This document shows positions 21,441 to 32,814 of a stretch of 64,000 nt of DNA, piece by piece. Origin of the DNA: Bugula neritina (lineage: Eukaryota; Bryozoa; Gymnolaemata; Cheilostomatida; Bugulidae); contig OZ037772.1 in NCBI GenBank assembly GCA_964035545.1, forward strand, positions 2,612,501 through 2,676,500, in the 5' to 3' direction. The translations under genes were made by a program, and so were the position numbers. Each line of letters begins with the position of its first letter. Positions within the stretch are counted from its first letter, which is position 1. The notes beneath the pieces were generated by a model. The model worked only from the letters and a program-made list of their open reading frames with translations, searched no databases and was not told the DNA's origin.

Positions 21441-21889
21441 CTCCTAAGCATGTCTAAAGGCATGTTTTTAGTAAACAATGTATTGCAATGCTACCATTTG
21501 ATTGGACAATTCTGTTCTCATGCAACAGCTTAGAGCTGTGGAATACTTGATCTACTCTGTATCATGTAAACTAACTTACACACAAGTTATATACAGCTAC
21601 TACTTGATAAGGAAGTAATAGACTTACACTAACAGAGTTATTGACATGAAAAAGTAAATAATATTTAAATTGTGATGACTAAGTAAGTGGATGAGTCATA
21701 AACCAGTCAAAAAATAATTTCTACAAACAAACTTTATTGAGTAAATGTGACTACAGAGTCTTGACAGCATAGCAGAGTGAATATGTTACATAATCATTAC
21801 TAATCAACATCAAATACTGCATATAAGCAGTGTAAGTCCTGTGGAATATATAATATTATACTGTGAGTAGAACACAATATATTATATTT
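21441..21889. other. Non-coding spacer
   Basis: AT-rich; no gene, repeat family or signal recognised. Confidence 0.5.
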
Positions 21890-22705
21890 GACATGTACTA
21901 CTGATGACCTCACTGAGCTGATTATTAGTGAAGTGTAGCTGATAAGTTTAGTATTTTATTGTGTATCTCCTCAGACCATCTCTACATGCTAGAAACACTG
22001 TGTCTCTGTTATACACAGCAATGTCCCACACCCAGCCACTAACACCAAGACTTTCTTTGGGAATTGTTACCACCAGTTCACCTTTAAAAAATATAATGTC
22101 AGATTGAATCAGTTTGAGACAAACAGACAGACTACAGTGACATCACAACAGCTGACACAACTACATGCAAGTTTCTACTTTCCAGTATAATATAGTAACT
22201 GAAATATATTCGATAATAATACAATAAATTTCAAATATATTTCTCACTCAGAAAGACTTCCTTTAAAGATGCAACTAAGCAGATTATGTTGAAGATAATA
22301 AAGTTCTACCAGTAAGTATTGAATAATTCAATGAGCTGCTCTACTGTTTACTTCATAATAAATGACAACATGGAGAGACTCAACATAGAAATTTACCCCC
22401 TCAGCAAATATGATTATACAGGAAGGAAGATATATAATATAAGTATTACATACATGAAGTAAATATTCTAACAGAAAATAGTGTCTCATTATACAACTGT
22501 ATTGACCTTGACCCACAACCTTAGCCTGTGGCTCTTATATAGAACACACCCACATGTCTACTTCTAATAATACTGCTACTGCAGCTACTCCAACAATATC
22601 ACATATTAAATACTTGACAAGAACCAACCACGGCCACCTGAGTTCCACCAGCAAACACTGCTCTACCAGCCACCATCAAATTACACTAGTCTCAGTAATA
22701 ATTAC
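21890..22705. repeat. Right arm of inverted duplication
   Basis: Reverse-complement counterpart of 20145-20690, longer because of indels. It carries the paralogous terminal exon on the minus strand and intron 6 sequence (TAAATACTTGACAAGAACCA near 22608 matches the left arm). It stops where a 19-bp satellite and then the ValRS pseudogene begin. Confidence 0.85.
21948..22081 (-). pseudogene. Orphan inverted copy of the TRIM-like terminal exon
   Basis: On the minus strand an acceptor TTTTTAAAG precedes a 134-nt exon, the same length as exon 7. Its frame is fully open to the same TAA and encodes the same ...LRRYTIKY ending with only a few replacements (for example CRDGLRR for CDDGLRR). No exon 6 counterpart is present upstream on that strand; the ValRS pseudogene lies there instead. 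It is therefore most likely a partial gene duplicate that cannot be expressed alone, yet it has not decayed. Confidence 0.8.
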
Positions 22706-22862
22706 ATAATATAAGATATATTACATAATATAAGATATATTACATAATATAAGATATATTACATAATATAAGATATATTACATAATATAAGATATATTAC
22801 ATAATATAATATATATTACATGATATAAGACATATTACATAATATAAGATATATTACATAAT
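22704..22862. repeat. 19-bp tandem repeat
   Basis: About eight copies of TACATAATATAAGATATAT with few changes, at the outer edge of the inverted duplication. Confidence 0.9.
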
Positions 22863-23093
22863 ATTTATATACTATTTCTATAATGTATAATCTTGCATAC
22901 ACATACAGCCATTAAAACCTCTTGCTATTTAGTTTAAGTTTATCAATTTAGACACAGAATGCATTTGATCTTCAGTCCAATGACTGTCAAAACAGCACAT
23001 TTCACATTCATTGGTTGTACAAGAGATTGTTTCCCCAATGATAGCAGCGTTACTCTAAATTGAAAAAATCTTTAAAGTTATCAGCTAATTAAA

Positions 23094-23252
23094 CAGAGTC
23101 ATCTAAAGGGTACAGATATAGAATAAGTATATTGAATAGAGTCATCTAAAGGGTATAGATATAGAATAAGTATATTGAATAGAATCATCTAAAGGGTATA
23201 GATATAGAATAAGTTAATTGAATAGAATCATCTAAAGGGTATAGATATAGAA
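23094..23252. repeat. 43-bp tandem repeat
   Basis: Three to four copies of a unit containing ATCTAAAGGGTATAGATATA, beside the last recognisable ValRS exon. Confidence 0.85.
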
Positions 23253-23306
23253 TGGTAACCACAGACATCAGAAGAAGCAGAAGACACTTTCTACCACCAG
23301 ACGTAC

Positions 23307-23498
23307 CTCTTTGAAGGGAAGCTCCCCGAGTAGGAATTGTCCCATCATGACTATGCGGGCCACCCAGAAGAAGAGGACATCCAGTCTCTAGCAGAGTACC
23401 CGGGTAGTAGGCTTGCAGGTCGGGGGTGTTATCTGGCCACCCCATAGTTGAAAAAGGAAATATTCCGGAACTAAACCAAGTGTCCAGCACATCCTCAC
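23307..23498 (-). pseudogene. ValRS pseudo-exon: [10 protein letters not shown] block
   Basis: Acceptor TATACAG, donor GTACGT. Begins [18 protein letters not shown], a hallmark of class I ValRS catalytic domains. A net loss of five bases after LLETG shifts the frame; the continuation [16 protein letters not shown] lies in another frame. Last exon found of this gene. Confidence 0.88.
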
Positions 23499-23686
23499 CT
23501 GTATAACAGGCAGGAAATGGAACAATGTTCAGAGTTGTCTTCTCTGACAAACTGAAACTGGGGTTAATTTACTCAAAGGAAATGTCTCGTCCGTGAACAA
23601 AAGAAAGTAAATTATCAATAAGTAGTTAGAGAAATGTAGCTCGCTGCTTTACTATAAAGGAGAAGAGAAAGTTGGAGGTGTGTACA

Positions 23687-24263
23687 TACTCAATATATAC
23701 TCAATATATACTCAATATCTACTTAATATATACTCAATACATACTCAATATATACTCAATATAAACTCAATATATACTCAATACATACTCAATACATACT
23801 TAATATATACTCAATACATATTCAATACATACTCAATATATACTCAATATAAACTCAATATATACTCAATATATACTCAATACATACTCAATATATACTC
23901 AATATATACTCAATACATACTCAATATATACTCAATACATACTCAATATATACTCAATACATACTCAATATATACTCAATACATACTCAATATATACTCA
24001 ATACATACTCAATATATACTCAATATCTAATCAATAAATACTCAATACATACTCAATACATACTCAATATCTACTCAATATATACTGAACATATACTCAA
24101 TATAGACTCAACATATACTCAATACATACTCAATATATACTCAATATATACTCAATATATACTCAATGCATACTCAATATATACTCAATACACACTCAAT
24201 ATATACTCAATATCTACTCAATAAATTCTCAATATATACTCAATACATACTCAACATATACTT
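23687..24263. repeat. 11-bp tandem repeat (ACTCAATATAT)n
   Basis: About 50 copies of an 11-bp unit with C/T and A/T variants in an intron of the ValRS pseudogene. A unit length not divisible by three gives 33-bp-periodic open frames that are not genes. Confidence 0.95.
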
Positions 24264-24315
24264 GATAAAATGCTTTCTGTAAATAACACAAGACAAGATG
24301 AAGAATGAGTCATAC

Positions 24316-24478
24316 CTCAGCCTTAGGTTTCCCCCTGGATCTGCACAAAGTAGGCCGGTATTCTGTGCCCCCACCATAGCTGTCTGGAGATACACCAGTC
24401 CCTGGAGTTCCTCAGCCATTTGTACCAAGTGACTGTGTGATAGTCTGGTATGATCTTTAGCTTGCCTGATTCTACTAC
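24316..24478 (-). pseudogene. ValRS pseudo-exon: [16 protein letters not shown] block
   Basis: Acceptor ATACTGCAG, donor GTATGA. Frame: a linker, then [19 protein letters not shown], strongly diagnostic of ValRS. Five consecutive G near 24334-24338 are one more than the frame allows, so the last ~6 codons are shifted. Length 163 instead of a multiple of three. Confidence 0.88.
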
Positions 24479-24490
24479 CTGCAGTATACA

Positions 24491-24995
24491 TACTATGCTA
24501 TAGATATACTATACTATAGATATACTATGCTATAGATATACTATACTATAGATATACTATGCTATAGATATACTATGCTATAGATATACTATGCTATAGA
24601 TATACTATGCTATAGATATACTATGCTATAGATATACTATACTATAGATATACTATGCTATAGATATACTATGCTATAGATATACTATGCTATAGATATA
24701 CTATGCTATAGATATACTATGCTATAGATATACTATACTATAGATATACTATGCTATAGATATACTATACTATAGATATACTATGCTATAGATATACTAT
24801 GCTATAGATATACTATGCTATAGATATACTATACTATAGATATAGTATACTATAGATATACTATGCTATAGATATACTATGCTATAGATATACTATGCTA
24901 TAGATATACTATACTATAGATATAGTATACTATAGATATACTATACTATAGATATACTATACTATAGATATACTATGCTATAGACATACTATACA
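24491..24995. repeat. 16-bp tandem repeat (TATAGATATACTATGC)n
   Basis: About 31 copies, each nearly palindromic (GATATACTAT/ATAGTATATC variants), in the intron between two ValRS pseudo-exons. Confidence 0.95.
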
Positions 24996-25066
24996 GTACT
25001 AATATATTATATACTATACAATACTAATATAATATATATACTATACATAATATATAATACAAGTAC

Positions 25067-25148
25067 CTCTACAGCCTTGGTTGCCATATCGTCACACGCC
25101 ACATACCACTGTGGTTAGGGTATCGGCTCAATGATATCTTTAGATCGA
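25067..25148 (-). pseudogene. ValRS pseudo-exon: SRSKDIIEP...PQWYV block
   Basis: Acceptor GTCATAG, donor GTACTT. Encodes RSKDIIEP, then PQWYVACDDMATKAVE, with TAA at 25115-25117 interrupting between the two. Confidence 0.86.
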
Positions 25149-25311
25149 CTATGACACAAGAGAACACGGTGTGGAGGTCATTGTTAACAGACAGACACAC
25201 ATAGTAACAGTTCAACTCAACAGCATTGTAAAATATAATGGATATGTTAATGGAGCTATTCTTTAGGAGAACAAGAGAGGACAACTTCTATTACATTGAG
25301 ATCTGTAACTA

Positions 25312-25493
25312 TGAGTCATTTTACTTGATTTAGCACACAGAGCCATATGCCTCTAGTTTTTAGCTATTGTTCACAGTTGAGCTGCTAATTCAACATTTTA
25401 ATGTAAGAAACTATACACATTAGCAGCTAAACTGTGAAAAATAGCTAAGAACTAGAGAGATATGGTGTGTACTAAACTAAGTAAAATGACTCA
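25312..25493. repeat. Short inverted-repeat element (MITE-like)
   Basis: Ends TGAGTCATTTTACTT and AAGTAAAATGACTCA are inverted and the arms pair imperfectly over about 78 bp (TTTAGCTATTGTTCACAGTT against AACTGTGAAAAATAGCTAAG). No clear target duplication. Similar sequence (AGTAGAGATATGTTGTGT) occurs near 53764. Confidence 0.7.
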
Positions 25494-25610
25494 CAAGTAA
25501 ACATGACTAGAAAAAGTTCAGGATCTAACTGTACGTGTATGAAGAAAATGCAATGGAGCTTGTAGAAATCTAACAAGTTGGGATAAGATTGTAGAGAGAA
25601 GACGACTCAC

Positions 25611-25686
25611 CTACATACAGGAACTGCCATAGGGTTGTCTTCCTTTCCTTTGTATAGCCTCAAGTCTTCCAACCTTTTCTGAACAC
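25611..25686 (-). pseudogene. ValRS pseudo-exon: DNPMAVPVC block
   Basis: Acceptor ATGTGCAG, donor GTGAGT. Encodes VQKRLEDLRLYKGKEDNPMA and on to VPVC, open in this copy, joining exon 25067-25148 in phase through a split Ser codon. Confidence 0.86.
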
Positions 25687-26175
25687 CTGCACATAAGACT
25701 TACACAGAGTATAAATTGCTAATAGGCTCACACCTGTCACCTGCTTACAAATGTCACCTGCTCACACCTGTCACCTGTACACAAATGGTATTAAACCACT
25801 AAAACCTATGTAGATCAATATTTTCTTGCTATTAAGTTGACTAATTGTGAAACAGCCAAAATAGGAAAATAAGACCTTGTAGTGCAGTGAGCAAGGCAAG
25901 TTCAAGCCATACAACTTTAACATGTTGCATTACAGAAGAAAGACCTGCTTCATTTTGGTAAAATATAGCTATAAGTAATATTGGGAGTTACGCCACCTTT
26001 GAGTAACAACATGGAGTTGTGTTTCTTTTCACAAACGCAAAAAGGTAAAAGTTACTTGTTCCTTCGAGGTAGCATATATAATGCAAGGAAAAACCATCTC
26101 AACTTAGAAATATGTCACACAATTAGGAGTTATGCCACCTCCTTGTCAGAAACACGGAATACTAGATTCACACAC

Positions 26176-26311
26176 CTTTTCATTTCCACAAACTCGCCGG
26201 AGCCTCCACATATTAACCCGTCATCGTCAATGATTGTGAGGAAGGGGAGTTTGTGTCAGAGGCCAACGTCGTAATCCTTGGGATCATGTGAGGGGGTTAT
26301 CTTCACCGCCC
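26176..26311 (-). pseudogene. ValRS pseudo-exon: GAVKITPSHDPKDYDVG block
   Basis: Encodes the editing-domain segment GAVKITPSHDPKDYDVG and LPFLTIIDDDG, with TGA at 26256-26258 where ValRS normally has Arg. Donor GTGTGT. The acceptor GTCGATAG is weak. Confidence 0.84.
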
Positions 26312-26735
26312 CTATCGACAATTAGATGGGAAGTGAGAAGCTCTGAGGCTATGAATATTACAAACAGTACTCGTTGCTATACGAATAGACTCCAATTTAG
26401 TTCTCCCTCCGTATCTCAGTAAGCTGAGGGACCTGAAACCTTAATTCATGACATAGTAGAATTCTCACCATAGTAGAATACCATATTTAACACACAGATC
26501 TGTTAATTTAAACTAATTTGTCCCAATACACATAACATAAGCCATAAAACAAAGGATCGAGCCATTCTCATGACCTGTGGTATTTCATGAGAACTAGAAA
26601 CATAAGATATAGTGGAAGCACTGCCCCAAACAAAACAAATCAAATGAAATGATAGTTTAGTGATGGAAATAATTAGTTAATAGTCTTTGAAAATAGTTGG
26701 GCCGGTCAACTTCTGAAATTACCATGTAAGAAACA

Positions 26736-27385
26736 CAACAGGCTATGAATATACAGGACAACAGGCTATGAATATACAGGACAACAGGCTATGAATATAC
26801 AGGACAACAGGCTATGAATATACAAGACAACAGGCTATGAATATACAGGACAACAGACTATGAATATACAGGACAACAGGCTATGAATATATAGGACAAC
26901 AGGCTATGAATATACAGGACAACAGGCTATGAATATACAGGACAACAGGCTATGAATATACAGGACAACAGGCTATGACTATACAGGACAACAGGCTATG
27001 AATATACAGGACAACAGGCTATGAATATACAGGACAACAGGCTATGAATATACAGGACAACAGGCTATGACTATACAGGACAACAGGCTATGAATATACA
27101 GGACAACAGGCTATGAATATACAGGACAACAAGCTATGAATATACAGGACAACAGGCTATGAATATACAGGACAACAGGCTATGAATATACAGGACAACA
27201 GGCTATGAATATACAGGACAACAGGCTATGAATATACAGGACAACAGGCTATGAATATACAGGACAACAGGCTATGAATATACAGGACAACAGGCTATGA
27301 ATATACAGGACAACAGGCTGTGAATATACAGGACAACAGGCTATGAATATACAGGACAACAGGCTATGAATATACAGGACAACAG
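26736..27385. repeat. 23-bp minisatellite
   Basis: About 28 head-to-tail copies of AGGCTATGAATATACAGGAC plus AAC with very few substitutions. It sits where one or more ValRS exons would be expected, between pseudo-exons 27779-27932 and 26176-26311. Confidence 0.97.
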
Positions 27386-27778
27386 AGAACTCACAAAACC
27401 AAGATGGAGGACCTTATGATTAGTGTTTTACTTTAAGGACTTTATGCAGAGTTGTTGCCCCCTGATCAGGAAACGGCGGTAGGTGGAGGTAGGTGCAGTA
27501 ATGGAAAAATTGAGGAAAACATGTGTTCTAGATTAGAAATATAGCACAAGAAGTTATTTTCTTGAAACTTCAACCCGCACCTTAAACCAAAATGCAATAA
27601 TAATGTTAAAGAACTTAGGCTATCTCAAGTACTCCACTACTGCTCCTAAGTGAGAAGGTGAGAATAGTTGAGAATAGGGAGTTGAGAGAATACTGGAGTT
27701 ACTTCAACTGGCAGCAAGAGTCAGCCATTATTACGTTGATAAGCAACAAGGCTATTAGTGACATTGATGTCTACTAAC

Positions 27779-27932
27779 CCAACATAGTTTCTAATCTAGT
27801 TGTGGCCACAATGATCTCTTCGTCAGAGTCTTCTACTTTATATGCAAAGGAAAGGAGAACTCCGAACTCCACCTTCTCCTTGTAGCCCGGCACAGAGAGC
27901 ATAGTCCTTCCTGTCAACTCTACTTTGTCTAC
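27779..27932 (-). pseudogene. ValRS pseudo-exon: [12 protein letters not shown] block
   Basis: Acceptor GATTGCAG, donor GTTAGT. Open frame [20 protein letters not shown] and on to ATTRLETML, the start of the editing domain. Ends in phase 1, but no exon found downstream continues it. Confidence 0.87.
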
Positions 27933-28238
27933 CTGCAATCAGTGATACAACTCTCTCAGACTATACAGGTCAAAGGTTAAACTGTAGTGTGTGCTTCTGA
28001 GTCAATGCGTTTGCATTCTTTTCTATTAGTTCATATAATGTATATGAATGCTCCTACGAATGAATATGTGGCTGTGGTCTCATTGATGTATTCATTCGAA
28101 GATAGTCATAATATGTAATATATCAGGCTGTGTCTGAATACTACTATTAGGTTAGTTACCACCAACACACAAGTCTCGCAGTGAATAAACAGTTGACGTG
28201 CACACAGCCGGGAGTCAGACTGATACTGTACGATATAC

Positions 28239-28358
28239 CTCAATATCAGAGACGGCAGAGTTGAGAGTACAGGACCAGTTGACGAGTCGGTTAGCTCTGT
28301 AGATCACACCTTTCTCGTGCATTCTGATAAACGCTTCGTTCACCGCTTTCACAGATTT
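28239..28358 (-). pseudogene. ValRS pseudo-exon: [17 protein letters not shown] block
   Basis: Acceptor TTTATTAG, donor GTATAT. Forty codons, intact; follows exon 28530-28649 in phase 0. Confidence 0.88.
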
Positions 28359-28529
28359 CTAATAAACAATTATAAATGAGTCATGTGTCAAGTGTGAACT
28401 GATTGGAGACCAGGCCTCATGATTAACCAATCATAGAGAGGATAACACACTGAGTCAGTAAACAGCCGACACGGCAGATAGACTCTACTACTCAAACATA
28501 ATATATGTATAGAGAGGATAACTCCTCAC

Positions 28530-28649
28530 CTCATCCATAGTGAACGTAGTTCTGTCCCAGCCATAAAACCCGCCCACTTTCCTCAACTGATGGTAGATTC
28601 TGTCTCCTTTTCCATAGAAATTATATAATAACACTGACCAATCGTTGTG
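28530..28649 (-). pseudogene. ValRS pseudo-exon: GDRIYHQLRKVGGFYGWDR block
   Basis: The ValRS-like frame is read in phase 0 from the visible acceptor TTTTGCAG, but the preceding exon ends in phase 2. No alternative acceptor restores the join, and about 12 unexpected residues precede GDRIYHQ. Probable loss of the original splice site. Donor GTGAGG. Confidence 0.82.
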
Positions 28650-28893
28650 CTGCAAAACTTAGTTATATTAGCAACTTAAATAATGAGTCCAATGATAGAG
28701 TGTGATGAAGTAAACCTATATTTAACTTTTTGTATATTCAATTATATATAAGAATTTTATCATATTATCATATATATTATATATTATCTTATATCAAACT
28801 GTAGCAACTGCACACCAATAAGATAAAATAAAAACCCAAACCCGAATACTAAGTCGCTATGAAATGCATTTTCAAGATAAAATATTCCCTTAC

Positions 28894-29058
28894 TGGTTCT
28901 TCCAGTCCCACACTCGTCTCACAAACTCATCTCGTCCCAAATCGTGTCGAGTTTTATTCTCTTCTCTAGCGAGTTTTTTCTCGACGACCACTTGAGTGGC
29001 TATTCCTGCGTGGTCACATCCGGGTACAAACAGTGTCACCTTCCCATTCATCCGGTGC
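28894..29058 (-). pseudogene. ValRS pseudo-exon: [11 protein letters not shown] block
   Basis: Acceptor TATTGTCAG, donor GTAAGG. Completes a Trp codon split with the previous exon and encodes [20 protein letters not shown] and on to FVRRVWDWK. Open frame. Confidence 0.9.
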
Positions 29059-29415
29059 CTGACAATACAGCAGAACTGACACCTGACAACACAAGCATAT
29101 CAGACACCTGTAGATATTCTGGAAAGGTGCTGAGAGAAATATCTGTGGTTGAAAAAACATCAATATGATAGATGAATGACTTATGCCAACCGGTACTTAC
29201 CACAAATTTTCTCAGCATTCAAAAAAGAATTAACAGGGGGATGTTCATAGCCTGTCTGTGGAATATCTCAAAGTGAGTTGGCAAGATGCCAAAATGTCAT
29301 GTAGTCACCACCAGAGGAATGGTGTCTACTGTTACATGCTATAAGCTACATACACCACCAGTTTAGTGACTAGGTAAGTACGGAGTTGTCTCATCTATAT
29401 GAATGAACATCTTAC

Positions 29416-29542
29416 CACCGAACTATCGCATCCTCAACCGCCCCCGCGAGGGCGTGTCCTAGGTGAAGAGTCCTGGTCACATTAGGGGGAGGGATCAGGA
29501 TGATAAACTTCTCTTCAGGTGTGAGTTTCAGCACATCTCTAC
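29416..29542 (-). pseudogene. ValRS pseudo-exon: HIGH signature
   Basis: Acceptor GTAACAG, donor GTAAGA. Encodes [27 protein letters not shown] contains the class I HIGH-type motif for ATP binding. The residue after NVT is Arg (AGG), where synthetases of this family have Gly, a further sign of relaxed constraint. Confidence 0.9.
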
Positions 29543-29693
29543 CTGTTACAAAGCAACCAATCACATCTCTCTCGGTTACAAAGTAACAAGCAACCAATCA
29601 CAGTACCTGTTACAACAGAGTAACAAATCACACCTCTACGTGTTAGAAGTAACCAATCACACATTATAGACTTTACTAGGATGAGAAGTGTAC

Positions 29694-29801
29694 CTTTGAG
29701 ATTATACTCAGGTTTGAAGAACCCTTCCTTCTCCCACCAAAAGTACCAGGCAGCTTCCACATAGGACGGAGAGTAAGAATCAGGCATGGGACACGTCGTG
29801 T
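29694..29801 (-). pseudogene. ValRS pseudo-exon: [14 protein letters not shown] block
   Basis: Acceptor TTATTCTAG, donor GTACAC. Encodes [20 protein letters not shown] and FFKPEY, the well-conserved entry to the ValRS catalytic core. Open and in phase with its neighbours. Confidence 0.9.
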
Positions 29802-29828
29802 CTAGAATAACAGAAAACTATAAAGTAT

Positions 29829-30010
29829 AGGGGAGCAGCTGTGGTCTAGGGGTTAGAGCGTTTGTCTAGTGAACACGAAGCCATTGTTTGACAAAGGCCA
29901 TTGTGATGTTAGGAAGAGCATCCAGTCATAATTGCTCCTGTGCCACATCTAAATAAGTCCTCAGCCTGTTTTAACAAAAATGCTTTCCACCAGGAGTCTC
30001 TCACAAGGGT
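29829..30010 (+). repeat. tRNA-derived SINE in ValRS pseudogene intron
   Basis: TGGTCTAGGGGTTAGAGCG resembles a pol III A box, and GTTAGGAAGAGCATCCAGTC follows. The same two blocks occur in reverse orientation at 55275-55390, so this is a dispersed family. The B box is degraded here. Confidence 0.65.
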
Positions 30011-30831
30011 GGTGACTATACACTGATATCTAAATATACTAAGTTGAGACTTGTCTTCTACTGGTCCATACAGTTCAAATGTGATAAACACATGTATAAA
30101 TACAATAATCTATTCATAGCCCATAGTCTAACCACCAACAAGGACGAATAAATAAGACGGTGGCCTGACACTACTACTACTACAACTTATATAACTTATA
30201 CACAGCAGATTGTTAGGAGTATTTGAATCTGAGGCTATCCAATGTATGAGTAGGGCAGCCCTAAATGTAGGATATTGGAATACGATGTCTTATTACTTCA
30301 GTCTAAAGCAGTGTTTATACCTTCACGATTTTCAGTCAGAAATTCAATTTTGCCGAGTTGCATTTCATTCTAAAAGCCAATCATCAAAATTTTTGCTTTG
30401 TACATGCTTAATCAAATAATTTTAGAGTAACAATCAAAAGGAATGATAACTCCTTTAGATATGGGGTATTCATGTTTATAATTACATCGGCTGTCTTTTT
30501 CAATTATCACTTTTATGCTGTCAACTTAATTTATTACGTTTTCAAAGGGCATCAAATAGTGATTAAGCGAGGTATATTTGAGTATTACAGAGTGAGCTTC
30601 CTTATTAATATGATTTCAACAATTTTAAGTAAGACTATAGAGGGGCGGGAAACACTGAACTCCTTTCAGTAAAGATAGAAACGCAACTTCAGTTTAAACT
30701 GCTTACACACATAACTGTGTGTTCACTACCGGGCAGTGTACACTGATAAATCAGTGCTTCAACTGAAACTTGTAAGTAAAAGAATGAAGAGCTCAATTGG
30801 GTATAAAATGTAGAGAATAATTGAACTGAAC

Positions 30832-30904
30832 CTTTCTTATGGCCAACTGGTGTGTCCACGTTATACGTTACTACAGCCTTCTCCTTTTTCTCTTTCACTT
30901 TTTT
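30832..30904 (-). pseudogene. ValRS pseudo-exon 2: VVTYNVDTPVGHKK
   Basis: Acceptor TTTTTTTCTAG, donor GTTCAG. Lys-rich stretch then VVTYNVDTPVGHKK, corresponding to the linker before the catalytic core. Joins exon 1 in phase 0 and exon 3 in phase 1. Confidence 0.85.
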
Positions 30905-31306
30905 CTAGAAAAAAAATCAAATTTGAAGAAAATAAAATGGAAATTGTTAGCTACAGATACAGACAACTTCCAGGTAAAAGTACAGCCATACAGTCGCAAT
31001 ACGAATATGTAATTCAAGTAACACTTTCATGTAGAAGTACAACCATAAATATGAATAGAAAGTAACACAAATATATACATTTAGGAGCCGTAGTGTAGAA
31101 ATTGAGATAGCCTAGGTTCTTTAATCTTATTATCAAATTTTGGTTTGGGGTTTGGGTTGAAATTCTTACAAAAACACAACTTCTTATGCTACATTTCTAA
31201 TCTAGAACACAGGCTTTCTCAATTTCTCCATTACTGCACCTACCTTAGTATATATAGAACCTGTAACTAACTAAACAGACACCTCAGTAGTCGTGGCAGA
31301 CTCTAC

Positions 31307-31435
31307 CTTCTGTTTAGCCTGCTTAGCTTGAAACTTGGCTAGTTTAGCAGCTTTAGCAGCTTCTTTCTATAACCCTTTCTCAGATTTCACCTTGACCTCG
31401 CCAGTTGGCGCATCACCAGGGTTCACTTCCGACAT
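31307..31435 (-). pseudogene. ValRS pseudo-exon 1: initiator Met and Lys/Ala-rich tail
   Basis: ATG at 31433-31435, then MSEVNPGDAPTGEVKV and a KEAAKAAKLAKFQAKQAKQ helix as in eukaryotic ValRS N-termini. An in-frame TAG at 31367-31369 interrupts it after 22 residues. Donor GTAGAG. Confidence 0.82.
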
Positions 31436-32430
31436 GTTCGTTTATTGTGAGACTTTCCCTAAAACACAATCAGCCGGCATGGAACTAATAGATATCTCAA
31501 TACTAAACATACAAACTATTGACCCAGTATAGTTATAGACAGATATCTTAATACTAATAATATAAACTAATGGCTCAGTATTGCCTTAGTTATGCGTGGG
31601 GGTTCAGTGATAAAACTCCTATAAACCACACAGTTCAATAATGAAAGACTGTGACTTTTCACGAACAGACATCTCATCTCTGATTCTAATGAAAAATCAC
31701 GAAATTTTCAGACAAACGATACTGCATTTTAACTTTGTGACTATCACATGATAATAATCGTTGTCATTTGAAAGATTCTGCTAAAATCGAAATGCCAATG
31801 TTAATCACAAGGTCAACCATAAATGACTCAGTCTGATGGCTGACGGTTATGCTTAATGATTAATTAGTAATATGAATCGATTACAAGTGATTAGCATGAT
31901 GATGGTGATGATTGCTTTTCACCATCAAAGGTCAAACTTTGTAATTGCAGCTTGAAATGTAAAATCAAATAATATTACTTTTATTTAATTATACAAGTAT
32001 AACTTACTATCATAACAACATTCAACTTTATGTAGTCATTATGAACATGATAACGGTTTACCTTTTACTTTAGGTGATAATTATACTATTCACGATTATC
32101 ATTATGTCTACCATTATGATTATCTCAACTTTAACTTATCAATTACGATAATTAACCATTTGTTTTAATGATAAAAACTTAAATCATTGAATGAACATTA
32201 AAAATGATTTAATTTCACACTTTTATTATCATAACTATGAAATTAATATTGATAGGCATATTTGATTTTTAGATTACAATAATAATTATCAAATCATGGT
32301 ATAGAATTAAATAATTATTATAGTTAATATTATTATAAATATAATTAATATAATTGTATTTATTGAAACTAAAATAGTAAGGTAAACTAAATGAATTATC
32401 GACATGAGTATGAGTAGGCCACAACTAGAA
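31436..32430. other. AT-rich intergenic DNA
   Basis: Upstream of the ValRS pseudogene. Rich in ATCA/TGAT words; no gene or defined repeat recognised. Confidence 0.5.
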
Positions 32431-32814
32431 GGTGCAGCAGCAATTTGAGATCCCCGTTTGCAATACTTCATCAAAGGTATAGAACAGGTGCAAAATAATG
32501 CAATCAGATTCATTGCTAAATTGAAAGGCAGAGACAGTATCACTGTGGCACGTGACAAACTATACCTAGAATCTCTCCCCGACAGACGCTTCAAGCTGAG
32601 GCACAAGTTACTGTTGCGACTTCTATCTAATGAGGGAAATCAGGCATCTCTAACCAACTCCTATGAACTGATGAACAGTAAAACCTAAAATACTAGATTT
32701 ACTAAGGCATCAAGCAGGGACGATCCCCCAACCATTTTTGCAAAATCAGCAGCCTACTACAGCAGCTTCTTTCCAAAAACAGCCCGAGAGCTTAAGTCTA
32801 TGCTAAATAATTAG
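32431..32814 (+). pseudogene. 3' tail of a LINE-type reverse transcriptase, dead
   Basis: The frame encodes DPRLQYFIKGIEQVQNNAIR and later SLPDRRFKLRHKLLLRL, then YYSSFFPKTARELKSMLNN and TAG. This is the usual end of endonuclease/RT proteins of non-LTR retrotransposons (IExVQxxAxRF... and SFFPRT). In-frame TGA at 32446-32448, where a Trp is normal, and TAA at 32686-32688 break it. No upstream RT is present: a 5'-truncated insertion. Confidence 0.75.

Larger units (their letters stand above)
23307..31435 (-). pseudogene. Valyl-tRNA synthetase pseudogene (unprocessed, truncated)
   Basis: Minus-strand exons spell the N-terminal half of a eukaryotic cytosolic ValRS in the right order, with GT-AG introns. 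They carry a Lys/Ala-rich N-terminus, the [20 protein letters not shown] block, the HIGH-type signature, the [10 protein letters not shown] block, editing-domain segments and [16 protein letters not shown]. No KMSKS region, anticodon-binding domain or C-terminus exists before the inverted repeat at 22.7 kb. Lesions: TAG at 31367-31369; exon 28530-28649 cannot join the previous exon in phase; no exon for the region between ETMLG and GAVKITP; TGA at 26256-26258; TAA at 25115-25117; one extra G in a G run near 24334; a net 5-nt loss near 23390. The introns show it came from a DNA-level duplication, not retroposition. Functional ValRS charges tRNA-Val; this copy cannot. Confidence 0.9.

Noticed and set aside
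23680-24030. 116-codon frame of ILNIYSIYTQY repeats
   Set aside because: Caused by the 11-bp tandem repeat; 33-bp periodicity explains it entirely.
26736-27385. Possible CRISPR-like array of ~23-bp repeats
   Set aside because: There are no unique spacers; units are head to tail. It is a minisatellite in a eukaryotic intron.
23307-31435. A functional valyl-tRNA synthetase gene
   Set aside because: There are too many independent lesions, exons are missing, and there is no KMSKS or anticodon-binding region.
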